NCBI RefSeq assembly: GCF_003315595.1 | Contig: NZ_QNQU01000002.1 | Location: 124,001 to 188,000, forward strand | Length of the DNA stretch: 64,000 bases | Direction: 5' to 3' | Source: Pedobacter miscanthi | GTDB lineage: Bacteria > Bacteroidota > Bacteroidia > Sphingobacteriales > Sphingobacteriaceae | The notes under the pieces: model-generated | Seen by the model: only the letters and a program-made list of their open reading frames with translations | What the model was told of the DNA's origin: nothing | Databases searched by the model: none | Shown here: positions 9,701-17,721 of the stretch, one piece after another | Numbering within the stretch: position 1 is the stretch's first letter | Layout of the letters: the number at the start of each line of letters is the position of its first letter | Program-made: the position numbers and the translations under genes

Positions 9701-10057
9701 GGCCAGTATGCAGAGCGTAATGCTGTAATTACTCCATTTAACGGTCAGTGGGATTTTAAATTCTTACAAGACATTTTCACCAATGTGGGCGGTAAACGCA
9801 ATACCATCCAGTTCAGTATCGATATTAAAAACTTTGGTAACCTGTTGAACAAAAACTGGGGCATGCAAACCAATTTCGGAACCACTTCTATCCTTGTGCC
9901 TACCAACGTAGCAGCATTGGTACCAGGCGGAACCACCAAACCAACATTCAGAATCCAGACAGACAGGAATTTCCCTATCGTAAACGGCAATAAAGATGTG
10001 GTGGGTTATGCTTCTACTTACGAGATGCAGTTCGGTTTCCGTTATATCTTCAATTAA
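6725..10057 (+). CDS. TonB-dependent receptor, Oar-like, with carboxypeptidase-regulatory-like domain
   Basis: An outer-membrane active transporter of 1110 aa. The ATG at 6725 is chosen over 6683 because it starts a clean signal peptide (MKKIFTLLSLLFVVISLHAQ) and the earlier ATG lies in the promoter. After the signal comes a carboxypeptidase-D regulatory-like beta-sandwich (TGSLSGTIKDSKTTMPGVTV, about 22-105), a plug domain (about 120-240, with NNVTVDGADFNNNFG), and a long beta-barrel ending in the aromatic YEMQFGFRYIFN. It resembles Oar-type receptors. No SusD partner follows. The genes immediately downstream encode a nuclease and phosphodiesterases, so it may import nucleotide- or phosphate-containing products; that substrate is inferred only from context. 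Confidence 0.9.
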   Translation: MKKIFTLLSLLFVVISLHAQVTTGSLSGTIKDSKTTMPGVTVKATHVPSGTSYVVSTNDDGRFTISNMRPGGPYKVVITYVGMDPKTIENITLPLGDPYILNLNMAAGSKELGEVSIKGASKNSTLNASRTGTSTNLGKKEINALPTLSRSLNDLIRLAPQANGAAIGGGNSRQNNVTVDGADFNNNFGIGNNLPGNGNPVSIDALEEISVNVTPYDVKQSGFIGASINAVTRSGTNEFSGSAYTYFRNQNQIGKRVSNYPELADPTDQTYKTFGARIGGPIIKNKLFFFLNAERENEVRPGQTRLAATPEAPYNSGIPNVVRPTVAELDEISNYLKTTYGYDPGIYQGYPSETERTNLLGRLDWNIDQNNHFNIRGSYVKTKQPSFVSTSRSPLGGFPGGGSRTGNTALAFKNSNYYQESNLYSITAELNSKVFRRFANTLRLSYTNQNDPRSSDSQIFPLVDILKADGNSQPTPFTTFGYEPFTYGNLRDVQVYSLNDYVTWAVGKHNITAGFQGDYSITKNGFQRFGTSYYTFNSWDDFKNGAKPIEFAQTYSLSPNYEQAFPTYKFWQFSGYVQDEISVTDRLRVTGGIRAELGSYPKILKEHPLVSMLTFHDGEHLNTGNLPKSKISISPRIGFNWDVIGDRSLQVRGGAGLFVGRIPNVWIVAQAGDAGMLQITETYSGQNNTPGPFNPNIGAYRPTTVPVAGTVLPNPITVMDRNLKMPASFKTSLAVDVKLPFGIVGSVEGIFNRDIRTILFRNANLVDPKPLNVAGYPDNRMIYPNAATDKFINPILNGLPVANGTVIPGVGARQPDAFNVIVLGNANKGYYYSLTGTLSKRFDNGFGATVSYIRSSAKSLYEGSGDQTLSGWQATSSVDGANNPTLGYSGFVSPDRIIASVYYRKEFIKHLGTQFTLVYDGSNGRTSYTYSTDINRDGVGGDLIYVPKDASEITFVPLTVGTGADAVTYTPKQQSDLFFRYIDQDKYLRGRKGQYAERNAVITPFNGQWDFKFLQDIFTNVGGKRNTIQFSIDIKNFGNLLNKNWGMQTNFGTTSILVPTNVAALVPGGTTKPTFRIQTDRNFPIVNGNKDVVGYASTYEMQFGFRYIFN

Positions 10058-10074
10058 TTCAATTTCTTAATCAG

Positions 10075-10097
10075 GGGGAAGCCATTTTGGCTTCCCC
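10075..10097 (+). terminator. Hairpin between receptor and nuclease genes
   Basis: A perfect 9-bp stem GGGGAAGCC / GGCTTCCCC with an ATTTT loop starts 17 bp after the receptor stop codon and is followed by a T-rich but interrupted tract. It may act as a partial terminator or an RNA-stabilising stem that lets the receptor be made in different amounts from the enzymes downstream. Confidence 0.6.
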
Positions 10098-10114
10098 TCT
10101 ATTATTTTAATAGC

Positions 10115-10897
10115 ATGTTAAAAAAAATACTATTCCCTACCTTATTAATTACCATTAGTTTCGCGTTAATTTCGTGGGGCGTAATCGGCCACAGGGCCAT
10201 TGGTAAAATTGCCGAAAACCACTTAAGCAGCAAGGCGAAAAAAGCGGTTCAGGATATTCTGGGCAGCGAAAGCCTGGCCATGGTAAGCACCTATCCGGAC
10301 GAAATCAGGTCGTACCAGCAGTATTCTTACACTGCGCCCTGGCATTATGTAAACCTGCCTGAGGGATTAAGCTACGACGATTTCAATGCTCAACTGAAAT
10401 CAATGGATAAACCAAATATTTATAAAGCGCTTTTGCAATGTATAAGTGACTTAAAAGATGCTTCGAAAACAAAAGAAGAGCATATTTTTGCGCTCAAATT
10501 CCTGGTCCACCTGGTTGGCGACATCCACCAGCCAATGCATACCGGCCATTCGGAAGATTCGGGCGGTAACGGCATCAAGGTAAAACTGATGCGTAAGGAA
10601 ACCAATCTTCACGGACTTTGGGATAGCGGATTAATTGATTATACCGGCTTAAGTTACCGCGAACTGGCTGCCGATTGTGATGTAGTTGAAAAAAATGAAG
10701 CAAAAACATGGGAAAAAGATGATGTGGCAAAATGGGCTTTCGAATCATACGAAATCAGCAAACAACTTTATGCAGAAGCCGCAAAAAATCCGGAATTCGA
10801 TTATAGTTATTACCCTGCACATGCCGATATCGTTAAAAAACGCCTTGCACAGGCAGGTATCCGTTTAGCTGCTATACTGAATGAAATTAATAAATAA
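10115..10897 (+). CDS. S1/P1 nuclease family protein (secreted zinc nuclease)
   Basis: A 260-aa zinc-dependent nuclease that cleaves single-stranded nucleic acids and 3'-phosphomonoesters outside the cytoplasm. A signal peptide covers about the first 20 residues and leaves a mature start at the Trp of WGVIGHRAIGKIAE; in this family that N-terminal Trp and the following His coordinate zinc. Other ligand motifs are YPDEIRSY, WHYVNLP, LVHLVGDIHQPMH, and NLHGLWDSGLI, all in the expected order. It overlaps the next ORF region slightly and lies in an apparent operon with two phosphodiesterases, suggesting release of nucleotides and phosphate from environmental nucleic acid. Confidence 0.95.
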   Translation: MLKKILFPTLLITISFALISWGVIGHRAIGKIAENHLSSKAKKAVQDILGSESLAMVSTYPDEIRSYQQYSYTAPWHYVNLPEGLSYDDFNAQLKSMDKPNIYKALLQCISDLKDASKTKEEHIFALKFLVHLVGDIHQPMHTGHSEDSGGNGIKVKLMRKETNLHGLWDSGLIDYTGLSYRELAADCDVVEKNEAKTWEKDDVAKWAFESYEISKQLYAEAAKNPEFDYSYYPAHADIVKKRLAQAGIRLAAILNEINK

Positions 10898-10904
10898 ACA
10901 CAAA

Positions 10905-12176
10905 ATGAAAAAAATCAATTATAGCCTGTGCTGTATGCTTAGTGCGTTCTTTTTATTTACAGAAAGTAAGGTACAGGCACAAACCGATACCATTGAGCAT
11001 GTGGCCCAGGGCCGCAAAAATGATGCATCACAAATTAAAAAACCTTATGTAATCCTCATTTCGGCCGATGGTTTCCGTCATGATTATGCAGAGCGCTACA
11101 AAGCAGATCATTTACTGGCGCTTAGTCAAAATGGCGTTCAGGCTCAATCTATGATCCCCAGTTATCCTTCAGTAACGTTCCCTAACCATTATACATTGTT
11201 AACCGGGATGTATCCTTCGCACCATGGTTTGGTTAACAATAGCTTTTTGGAAGAAAAAACAGGCGAAAAGTATTCGATGGGTGCGAAAACAAAAGTGAGG
11301 GATGGTAAATGGTATGGTGGCACGCCATTATGGGTACTGGCAGAACAGCAGCACATGATTGCCGCAAGTATGTTCTGGGTAGGATCGGAAGCCGAAATAA
11401 AAGGCCTGCGCCCAACCTATTATTACGATTATACCGAACAGATTAAGGTTGATAAAAGAATCAGTATCGTTAAAAACTGGTTAAGCCTTCCGGAAGATAA
11501 AAGACCTCACCTGATTACTTTTTACCTTTCAGAACCAGATCATGCCGGACACAGCTTTGGCCCTGATGCTCCACAAACGGAAAAAGCCGTTAAAATGGTC
11601 GACTCTGTGATTTACGAATTAACAAAAGCCATCGAACCGCTAAACCTTCCGGTAAATTATGTTTTTGTTTCTGATCACGGTATGACCGCGGTAGATCGCG
11701 AACATCCGATTGCCACGCCAAAAGAAATTGATACCGCTAAATATATCATTGCATCATCGGGTACCATGATGGATATTCATGCCAAAAACAAGGCAGACAT
11801 ACAACCTTTATATGAGGTATTAAAAGCCAATGAAAAGGATTATAAGGTATACCTGAAAAGCAATATGCCTGAGCATTTCCATTACAGCACAACAGACGAT
11901 CGCATGAACCGTATCGGCGATATCCTTTTAGTACCCGAATGGCCAAAAGTATTTTCGGGCCGCAAGCCTGGTGCCGGTTACCATGGTTTCGATCCATCGG
12001 TGGTAAAAGATATGCATGCTACCTTTTTAGCCTGGGGCCCGGCCTTTAAAAAACAGGTAAAAATCCCTTCTTTTGAAAATGTAAACGTATATCCGTTGGT
12101 TGCAAACATCCTTGGTTTAAGTTACCAGGAGCCAATAGACGGAAAATTAGAGGTATTAAAACCGATTTTAAAATAA
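10905..12176 (+). CDS. Ectonucleotide pyrophosphatase/phosphodiesterase (ENPP-like)
   Basis: A 423-aa secreted enzyme of the alkaline phosphatase superfamily. The start at 10905 gives a signal peptide ending near VQAQ; an upstream ATG at 10881 overlaps the nuclease gene and is less likely. The first metal motif is ISADGFRHDY (about residues 48-57), the nucleophile Thr is in SVTFPNHYTLLTG, and later metal ligands are in SEPDHAGHSFGP and VSDHGMTAV, with a final His in AGYHGFDP. This is the complete type I phosphodiesterase/nucleotide pyrophosphatase set, which hydrolyses nucleotide pyrophosphate or phosphodiester bonds. It lies 7 bp after the nuclease gene and 6 bp before the GDPD gene, indicating co-transcription. 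Confidence 0.94.
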   Translation: MKKINYSLCCMLSAFFLFTESKVQAQTDTIEHVAQGRKNDASQIKKPYVILISADGFRHDYAERYKADHLLALSQNGVQAQSMIPSYPSVTFPNHYTLLTGMYPSHHGLVNNSFLEEKTGEKYSMGAKTKVRDGKWYGGTPLWVLAEQQHMIAASMFWVGSEAEIKGLRPTYYYDYTEQIKVDKRISIVKNWLSLPEDKRPHLITFYLSEPDHAGHSFGPDAPQTEKAVKMVDSVIYELTKAIEPLNLPVNYVFVSDHGMTAVDREHPIATPKEIDTAKYIIASSGTMMDIHAKNKADIQPLYEVLKANEKDYKVYLKSNMPEHFHYSTTDDRMNRIGDILLVPEWPKVFSGRKPGAGYHGFDPSVVKDMHATFLAWGPAFKKQVKIPSFENVNVYPLVANILGLSYQEPIDGKLEVLKPILK

Positions 12177-12182
12177 CATCAG

Positions 12183-13097
12183 ATGAAAAAATTATTACTG
12201 GCATTTGTTGCACTGCTTAGTTTCACAACAGTTTATAGTCAACAGTACGCGCTAAAGTTCAAAACTTTGGAAGAGTTCCAAAAATTTATGCAGTGGACAC
12301 CTTCGCGTTACCCTTTGATCAGCTGTCACCGTGGTGGTCCTGTTGCTGGATTTCCCGAAAATGCCATAGAAACTTTTGCCAATAGTGTTAAACTCCACCC
12401 AACCATTATTGAGTGTGATGCCGCTTTAACCAAAGATTCGGCCCTGGTAATGATGCATGATGACCGTTTAGACAGAACATCAACCGGTACCGGACCTATA
12501 GGAGAAAAAACGCTGGCTGAATTAAAAGACATCCGTTTAAAAGATAATGAGGGTACGGTTACATCATTTCATATCCCAACGCTTGATGAGGTTTTAAAAT
12601 GGGGAAAGGATAAGGTAATTTATACACTGGATGTAAAAAGAGGCGTGCCCTACCAAAAGATGATCGAAGCGGTACGGCGCAACAAAGCAGAAGCTTACAG
12701 CATTATCATTACCTACAGCTCCACACAAGCAGCCGAAGTTTACCGCCTGGCTCCTGACCTGATGATTTCTGCATCGATCAGAAGCATCGCCGATCTGGAA
12801 AGACTTAACCAAATGGGTATCCCCAATAACCGCATTGTAGCTTTTGTGGGTACTTCTGCGCCCGAAAAAAGCGTTTACGATTACCTGCATAGTAAAGGTA
12901 TCTGGTGTATTTTGGGTACTATGGGCAACTTAGATAAAAGTGCCAAAGCCAGTGGCGATGCCGTTTATTCGAAACTGGTAGATAATGGTGCAGATATTTT
13001 ATCGAGCGACAGAAGTATCGAAAGCGCAAATGAGCTGTTAAAATATGCAAAAGAGAAAGGTTTAAGCACCAAAAATCTTGGCGCATTAAAAAAATAA
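12183..13097 (+). CDS. Glycerophosphodiester phosphodiesterase family protein (secreted)
   Basis: A 304-aa GDPD-type enzyme with an N-terminal signal peptide (cleavage near VYSQ). The catalytic HRGG (CHRGGPVAGFPENAIETF, about 51-68), the metal-binding IECDAALTKD and the second His in MMHDDRLDRTSTGTG follow the family pattern of a TIM-barrel metal-dependent phosphodiesterase. It would release glycerol 3-phosphate and an alcohol from glycerophosphodiesters in the periplasm or outside. It is the last gene of the Pho-like operon, followed at about 90 bp by terminator-like hairpins. Confidence 0.94.
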   Translation: MKKLLLAFVALLSFTTVYSQQYALKFKTLEEFQKFMQWTPSRYPLISCHRGGPVAGFPENAIETFANSVKLHPTIIECDAALTKDSALVMMHDDRLDRTSTGTGPIGEKTLAELKDIRLKDNEGTVTSFHIPTLDEVLKWGKDKVIYTLDVKRGVPYQKMIEAVRRNKAEAYSIIITYSSTQAAEVYRLAPDLMISASIRSIADLERLNQMGIPNNRIVAFVGTSAPEKSVYDYLHSKGIWCILGTMGNLDKSAKASGDAVYSKLVDNGADILSSDRSIESANELLKYAKEKGLSTKNLGALKK

Positions 13098-13139
13098 AAA
13101 TTTTCTAAAACAAAGCGGTAGGTTGTTTGTCTATAATAT

Positions 13140-13215
13140 ACACCTACTTATTTAGAACAGATCTGCGAATGAGTAACAGATCAAAAAAGGTTATCATCGT
13201 GGATGGTAACCTTTT
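13140..13215 (+). repeat. Intergenic repeat copy 1 with terminator-like hairpin
   Basis: The unit begins with ACACCTACTTATTTA and ends with a 14-bp stem AAAAGGTTATCATC / GATGGTAACCTTTT (one G-U pair, 3-base loop, 13185-13215). A second copy lies at 13342-13423. The hairpin with its flanking A and T runs could terminate transcription of the phosphodiesterase operon. Confidence 0.75.
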
Positions 13216-13341
13216 GTAATTTATAAACCTGACGATATTATAAATAAAAATAAATACACTCATAATCAGGCAGAAAGAAAAAACAACTTTAAAAACGTCA
13301 AAAACTGTCAAACAAATCAATTGCTTACTGGTTTATTCCGC

Positions 13342-13423
13342 ACACCTACTTATTTAAAACAGATTTTTTAACTTTGGTTAGTTAAGAAATCAAAAAAGGT
13401 TATCATCATGGATGGTAACCTTT
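13342..13423 (+). repeat. Intergenic repeat copy 2 with terminator-like hairpin
   Basis: Same start ACACCTACTTATTTA and same stem (13395-13423, AAAGGTTATCATC / GATGGTAACCTTT) as copy 1, with a more diverged middle. The conserved ends and paired stem, with drift between them, suggest selection on, or recent duplication of, the hairpin. Confidence 0.7.
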
Positions 13424-13533
13424 CCTATTTTAGGTCTGTGCAGGAAACACCTTAAATTGCTACGCCTTTTCAGTATAAATTATATCTTGAAAAACAAATA
13501 ACGATTAAACCATATCAGGCCATCGGGGTCAAT

Positions 13534-14361
13534 ATGGATATGATCAGAAACATAACTTTCAGGGGATTTAAATCCGTTTTACTAATCCTTCTACTTACCT
13601 GCGCATCAGTGCTATCTGTATTTGCCCAATCAGCTTCTGAAGTTAAAAAGATGCGTTTTATGGTTGGTGATACCGGGCGTGAAGCTTTAGTGCATATTCC
13701 AAATACGGCAAAAACAAAAGCAAGCCCGCTTATTTTTGTTTTTCATGGTCATGGTGGTACCATGGAAAATGCTTACCGGAGCCATCAATTCGAAAAACTT
13801 TGGCCTGAAGCAATTATTGTATATCCGCAGGGTTTAAATACCCCGGGACAGCTTACTGACCCTCAGGGCAAATTACCAGGCTGGCAAAAGGAAGAGGGTG
13901 ATATGAACAACCGCGACCTGAATTTCTTTGACCAGATGCTGAAAACGCTTCGAACCGATTATAAAATAGATGACACCCACATTTATGCCACCGGGCATTC
14001 TAACGGAGGCGGATTTACCTACCTGTTATGGGCAACCCGCGCTGATGTATTCGCGGCCTTTGCACCATCATCAGCTGTGAGCCGAAAAGCAGTCGGCATG
14101 TTAAAACCAAAACCTGCTATGCACATTATGGGAGAACAGGATCCATTGGTAAAACCTGAATGGCAAAGGCTGATGTGCAACCTGATATTAAAAGTAAACA
14201 GCTGTGATACACAAGGAAAACCTTTTGGCGAATATGCTACCTATCACGCATCAAAAAGCGGAAACCCAGTGATTTTATATGTTCATCCAGGTGGGCACGT
14301 TTACCCAAAAGAAGCAGATGAGGTGGTGGTTAAATTTTTTAAGGATATCAAAAAGCCTTAG
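13534..14361 (+). CDS. Secreted alpha/beta-hydrolase esterase (PHB depolymerase/feruloyl esterase-like)
   Basis: A 275-aa secreted esterase. After a signal peptide (hydrophobic residues 12-30, cleavage near VFAQ) come the oxyanion region FVFHGHGGTMENA, the nucleophile elbow GHSNGGG with Ser at about residue 151, an acid in MGEQDPLV and the catalytic His in HPGGHVYP. This layout is that of the LpqC/polyhydroxybutyrate depolymerase-like family, which includes feruloyl and acetyl-xylan esterases; there is no carbohydrate-binding module. The gene stands alone, and its natural ester cannot be named. Confidence 0.88.
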   Translation: MDMIRNITFRGFKSVLLILLLTCASVLSVFAQSASEVKKMRFMVGDTGREALVHIPNTAKTKASPLIFVFHGHGGTMENAYRSHQFEKLWPEAIIVYPQGLNTPGQLTDPQGKLPGWQKEEGDMNNRDLNFFDQMLKTLRTDYKIDDTHIYATGHSNGGGFTYLLWATRADVFAAFAPSSAVSRKAVGMLKPKPAMHIMGEQDPLVKPEWQRLMCNLILKVNSCDTQGKPFGEYATYHASKSGNPVILYVHPGGHVYPKEADEVVVKFFKDIKKP

Positions 14362-14384
14362 TGAGATAAGATGACTTGATTCTT

Positions 14385-14845
14385 TAAGCTAATCTTTACG
14401 AGTATCGTTGTAAAGATTCTTCGACTCCGCTCAGGATGACAATCGCCAAATATAGTCCTCATTTGTAACGAGGATTAGTGAGGTATGCATTTGTAATGCC
14501 AATAAGAAAGAAATAAGTTTCGGTTGGTGAGACACCAACCGATAAAAATAAGCTAATTGTTAAGAGTATCGCTGTAAAAATCCTTCGACTCCGCTCAGGA
14601 TGACAATCGCCAAATATAGTCCTCGTTTGTAACGAGGATTAGTGAGGTAGGCATTTGTAATGCAAATAAAAAAGAAATAAAGTTTCGGTTGGTGAGACAC
14701 CAACCGTTTAAAAAAAGATCCTTCGACTCCGCTCAGGATGACAATCGCCAAAATATAGTCCTCATTTGTAACGAGGATTAGTGAGGTATGCATTTGTAAT
14801 GCAAATAAAAAAAATAAAGCTCCGGTTGGTGAGACACCAACCGAT
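14385..14845. repeat. Three tandem copies of a ~130-160 bp hairpin-rich repeat
   Basis: Copies at about 14385-14548, 14549-14709 and 14716-14845. Each contains CTTCGACTCCGCTCAGGATG, then three palindromes in fixed order: TCCTCRTT-TGT-AACGAGGA (the first arm varies slightly), GCATT-TGT-AATGC, and CGGTTGGTG-AGA-CACCAACCG (at 14521-14541, 14686-14706 and 14823-14843). A short reverse ORF of 77 codons across them is made of repeat sequence and is not a gene. The arrangement resembles bacterial REP/BIME elements, which are mobilised by RAYT transposases; no such transposase is in the window. Confidence 0.85.
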
Positions 14846-14861
14846 AAAAAAAGGGTCAGTT

Positions 14862-15344
14862 AAAAGCATAATCATTTATGCTCCGGGCTTAATCATTTGA
14901 CCTCTACCTCCAATCGTTTAACTTAAAAGTATAATCGTTTACGCCCCGGGCTTAATCAATTAACCTCCTACACCAATCATTTAACTTAAAAGCATAATCA
15001 TTTATACTCCGGGCTTAATCATTTAACCTCCAACACCAATCGTTTAACTTAAAAACATAATCATTTATGCTCCGGGCTTAAACATTTAATCTCTACCCCC
15101 AATCGTTTAACTTAAAAGTATAATCGTTTACGCCCTGGGCTTAATCACTTGACGTCAAACACCAATCGTTTAACCTAAAAGCATAATCATGTATACTCCA
15201 GGCCTGATCATTTGACTTCAAACACCAATCGTTTAACCTAAAAGCATAATCAATTAACCTCCATCACCAATCATTTAACTTAAAAGCATAATCGTATATG
15301 CTCCGGGCTTAATCATTTAACTTAAAAGCTGAAACATTTAGTTG
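14862..15344. repeat. Higher-order tandem array: 63-bp units made of three 21-bp sub-units
   Basis: Units beginning AAAAG(C/T)ATAATC or AAAAACATAATC start at 14862, 14925, 14988, 15051, 15114, 15177 and 15240, exactly 63 bp apart. Each 63-bp unit divides into three 21-bp pieces that share an AATCATTTA-like core: one starting AAAAGCATAATC, one starting CCGGGCTTAATC, and one starting CCAACACCAATC. The unit at 15240 lacks exactly one 21-bp piece, so the next starts at 15282. In all about 23 pieces occur, with no stop-free frame. The array lies between two convergent genes. Confidence 0.92.
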
Positions 15345-15399
15345 TTTTATCAGGTGGTACCACCTTGCTTATTCCTTTTACCAACCTTCGAACATTACA

Positions 15400-17613
15400 T
15401 TAAGGCCTTTGCATCCTATCCATACCATAATTGTAATTCGGTTTACTTCCCATTATAAACTTCATCGTTCCTCCATTTACAATATCCTGATGTTTGATAA
15501 AAGATTTATTGTAAGGTTTTCCATTTAACTCCACACTTTGGATATAAATATTCTTTGGTCCATTATTTACAGCAGTTACAGTAAAGCTTTTTCCCTGTGG
15601 AAGTTTAATGGTTGCAGCATCAAATTTCGGACTACCAATTACATATTGCGCTGAGGCAGGAAATACCGGATAAAAACCCAGCGAAGAAAAGATATACCAT
15701 GCCGACATCTGTCCGCAATCTTCGTTACCGATAATGCCATCCGGACGGTCGTGGTAAAATTCATCCATAATGTAACGTACCTTTTCGGCTGTTTTCCATT
15801 GCTGACCGATATAATTATACAGGTAAGCAATATGGTGGCTTGGTTCGTTGCCATGGGCATACTGACCGATATTTCCGGTAAGATCGACCAGATCTCCTGC
15901 GGCCGGAATGGTAAAAAAGTCATCCAGCCTTTTCGTAAATGTTTTCTCGCCACCCAGCATTTCAATCAGTCCTTTTACATCCTGGGGCACCAGCCATAAA
16001 TACTGCCAGGCATTACCTTCGGCATAATCAGTGGCGTAAGGTTTGGTCGATTTTAAGGGATCAAACACAGGATTCCAGCTGCCATCTTTCATTTTACCAC
16101 GCGGAAACCCAACGGTTTTATCATAATACAACTGATAATTTTTCGCACGTTTTTCGAAATACTGGTAATCGGCATCTTTGCCCATGGCCTTTGCCATTAA
16201 AGCGATGCTTCCATCGGCAATGGCATCTTCCAAAGCATTGGCAACAGGCCTGTTAACGCCAATATCAGAAGGAATGGCTTTAAAATCACGTACATAATTT
16301 AATCCACGGAGGTCGCTCATCGCCGTTTTTTTCATGGCAGCAAAGGCCCGCTCGGCATCAAAACCTCGGAAACCTTTTAAATAAGCCTCGGCAATAATCT
16401 GCTGACTGCTTACTCCCACCATTGTTCCGGTATCGTAGCCGTTTAAATGCCATATAGGCAAATAACCCTGTTCATCATAAATAGCGAGCATAGTATTTAC
16501 GAAATCGCTTATTTTATCAGGATTGAGGATAGTGAAAAGGGGATGTTCGGCACGGTAAGTATCCCAGGTAGAAAACACCGAATAATTTTGGAAAGTAGGT
16601 TTTTGATGTACTTTATTATCCGCACCCTGATAATCACCATTATGATCGTTAAACAGGGATGGGTGCATCATCGCGTGGTACAGCGCGGTATAAAACACCC
16701 TTTTATCAGCCGTGTTTTCGGTTTTAATTTCCACTTTAGAAAGCGCTTTGTTCCATTTATCATCTGCTGATTTAATTACAGCGTCCATGTTCCAATCCGG
16801 AATCTCTGCGGCGATATTAGCCAGTGCATTTTCACTACTTACGGGCGAAATGCCTACTTTAAACTGAATGGTGCCGGGCGATTGGCCCAAACTGATCAAT
16901 CCCTTAATTGCTTTCCCCTGCCCTTTTTTGGCATTGAGCGATTTCGACTCTTCATACACATTAAAGGCATCAATGGCTTTCTCGAAACGGATGGCGAAGA
17001 ATACCTGCTGCTCTTTGGCCCAGCCTGATGAAAAACGGTAGCCCTTTAGAGTATAGGCATCAACCTGTTCAATATAGGTATCGGTTGCTTTATCGTTAAG
17101 CCCTTCCTTTAAGTCGATAATAATCTGTGCGGGTTTGCCCGAGGGGAATTTGTAGCGGTGAAAGCCCACCCTTTCGGTTGCGGTAAGTGCTACATCGATA
17201 TTGTAATCGTCGAGTTTTACGGCATAATAACCCGGACGGACTTTTTCATTTTTATGCGAATACAATGAAGAATAACCACTTTTATGATTTTCTTCAGTGC
17301 CTTTATCAGTTTTGATGGCTCCTGTAAACGGCATAATCAGTACATCGCCAAGATCGCCGATTCCGGTACCACTTAAACGCAAATGCGAGAAACCGGTTAA
17401 AATACTATCGCCATAATTATAACCCGAACACCAGTCCCAGCCCTTAAAAATATTCATCGGACCAAGCTGCACCGCCCCAAAGGGAACATTTGCACCTACA
17501 AAAACGTGTCCGTGGCTACCTGAACCTATGTAGGGGTCAACATAAGTGGTTTTGGACTGAGCATAGGTAAGCGTAGCGGTCAGAGCGAAATAAAGTGTAA
17601 AAAGGTATTTCAT
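15400..17613 (-). CDS. GH92 family exo-alpha-mannosidase
   Basis: A 737-aa secreted glycosidase with a signal peptide (MKYLFTLYFALTATLTYAQ). GH92 enzymes are calcium-dependent, inverting exo-acting alpha-mannosidases used on N-glycans and mannans. Characteristic segments are the N-terminal IGSGSHGHVFVGANVPFGAV and GTGIGDLGD, then WDTYRAEHPLFTI in the catalytic (alpha/alpha) barrel, the NEPSHHIAYLYNY motif carrying the acid Glu, and GNEDCGQMSAWYIFSSLGFYPV near the C-terminus. It follows the LacI-type regulator gene in the same direction by about 110 bp, which suggests regulation by it. A second GH92 lies at 28481-30751. Confidence 0.95.
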   Translation of the reverse strand: MKYLFTLYFALTATLTYAQSKTTYVDPYIGSGSHGHVFVGANVPFGAVQLGPMNIFKGWDWCSGYNYGDSILTGFSHLRLSGTGIGDLGDVLIMPFTGAIKTDKGTEENHKSGYSSLYSHKNEKVRPGYYAVKLDDYNIDVALTATERVGFHRYKFPSGKPAQIIIDLKEGLNDKATDTYIEQVDAYTLKGYRFSSGWAKEQQVFFAIRFEKAIDAFNVYEESKSLNAKKGQGKAIKGLISLGQSPGTIQFKVGISPVSSENALANIAAEIPDWNMDAVIKSADDKWNKALSKVEIKTENTADKRVFYTALYHAMMHPSLFNDHNGDYQGADNKVHQKPTFQNYSVFSTWDTYRAEHPLFTILNPDKISDFVNTMLAIYDEQGYLPIWHLNGYDTGTMVGVSSQQIIAEAYLKGFRGFDAERAFAAMKKTAMSDLRGLNYVRDFKAIPSDIGVNRPVANALEDAIADGSIALMAKAMGKDADYQYFEKRAKNYQLYYDKTVGFPRGKMKDGSWNPVFDPLKSTKPYATDYAEGNAWQYLWLVPQDVKGLIEMLGGEKTFTKRLDDFFTIPAAGDLVDLTGNIGQYAHGNEPSHHIAYLYNYIGQQWKTAEKVRYIMDEFYHDRPDGIIGNEDCGQMSAWYIFSSLGFYPVFPASAQYVIGSPKFDAATIKLPQGKSFTVTAVNNGPKNIYIQSVELNGKPYNKSFIKHQDIVNGGTMKFIMGSKPNYNYGMDRMQRP

Positions 17614-17721
17614 ATATATTGTTGAATTGCTTTATTGTTGGGATTGTGTGATTGTTTATAAAAAAGTGCCATCTCGACTAGAATGCAATGGAATGCCCGC
17701 CTGCTTCGGGCAGGGAGAAAA

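Noticed and set aside
14560..14793. 77-codon reverse ORF in the hairpin repeats
   Set aside because: Its internal sequence repeats (LAIVILSGVEG twice) follow the DNA repeat units; it is translated repeat, not a gene.
14862..15344. Possible CRISPR array
   Set aside because: All units are alike with no unique spacers, period varies only by whole 21-bp pieces, and there are no cas genes.
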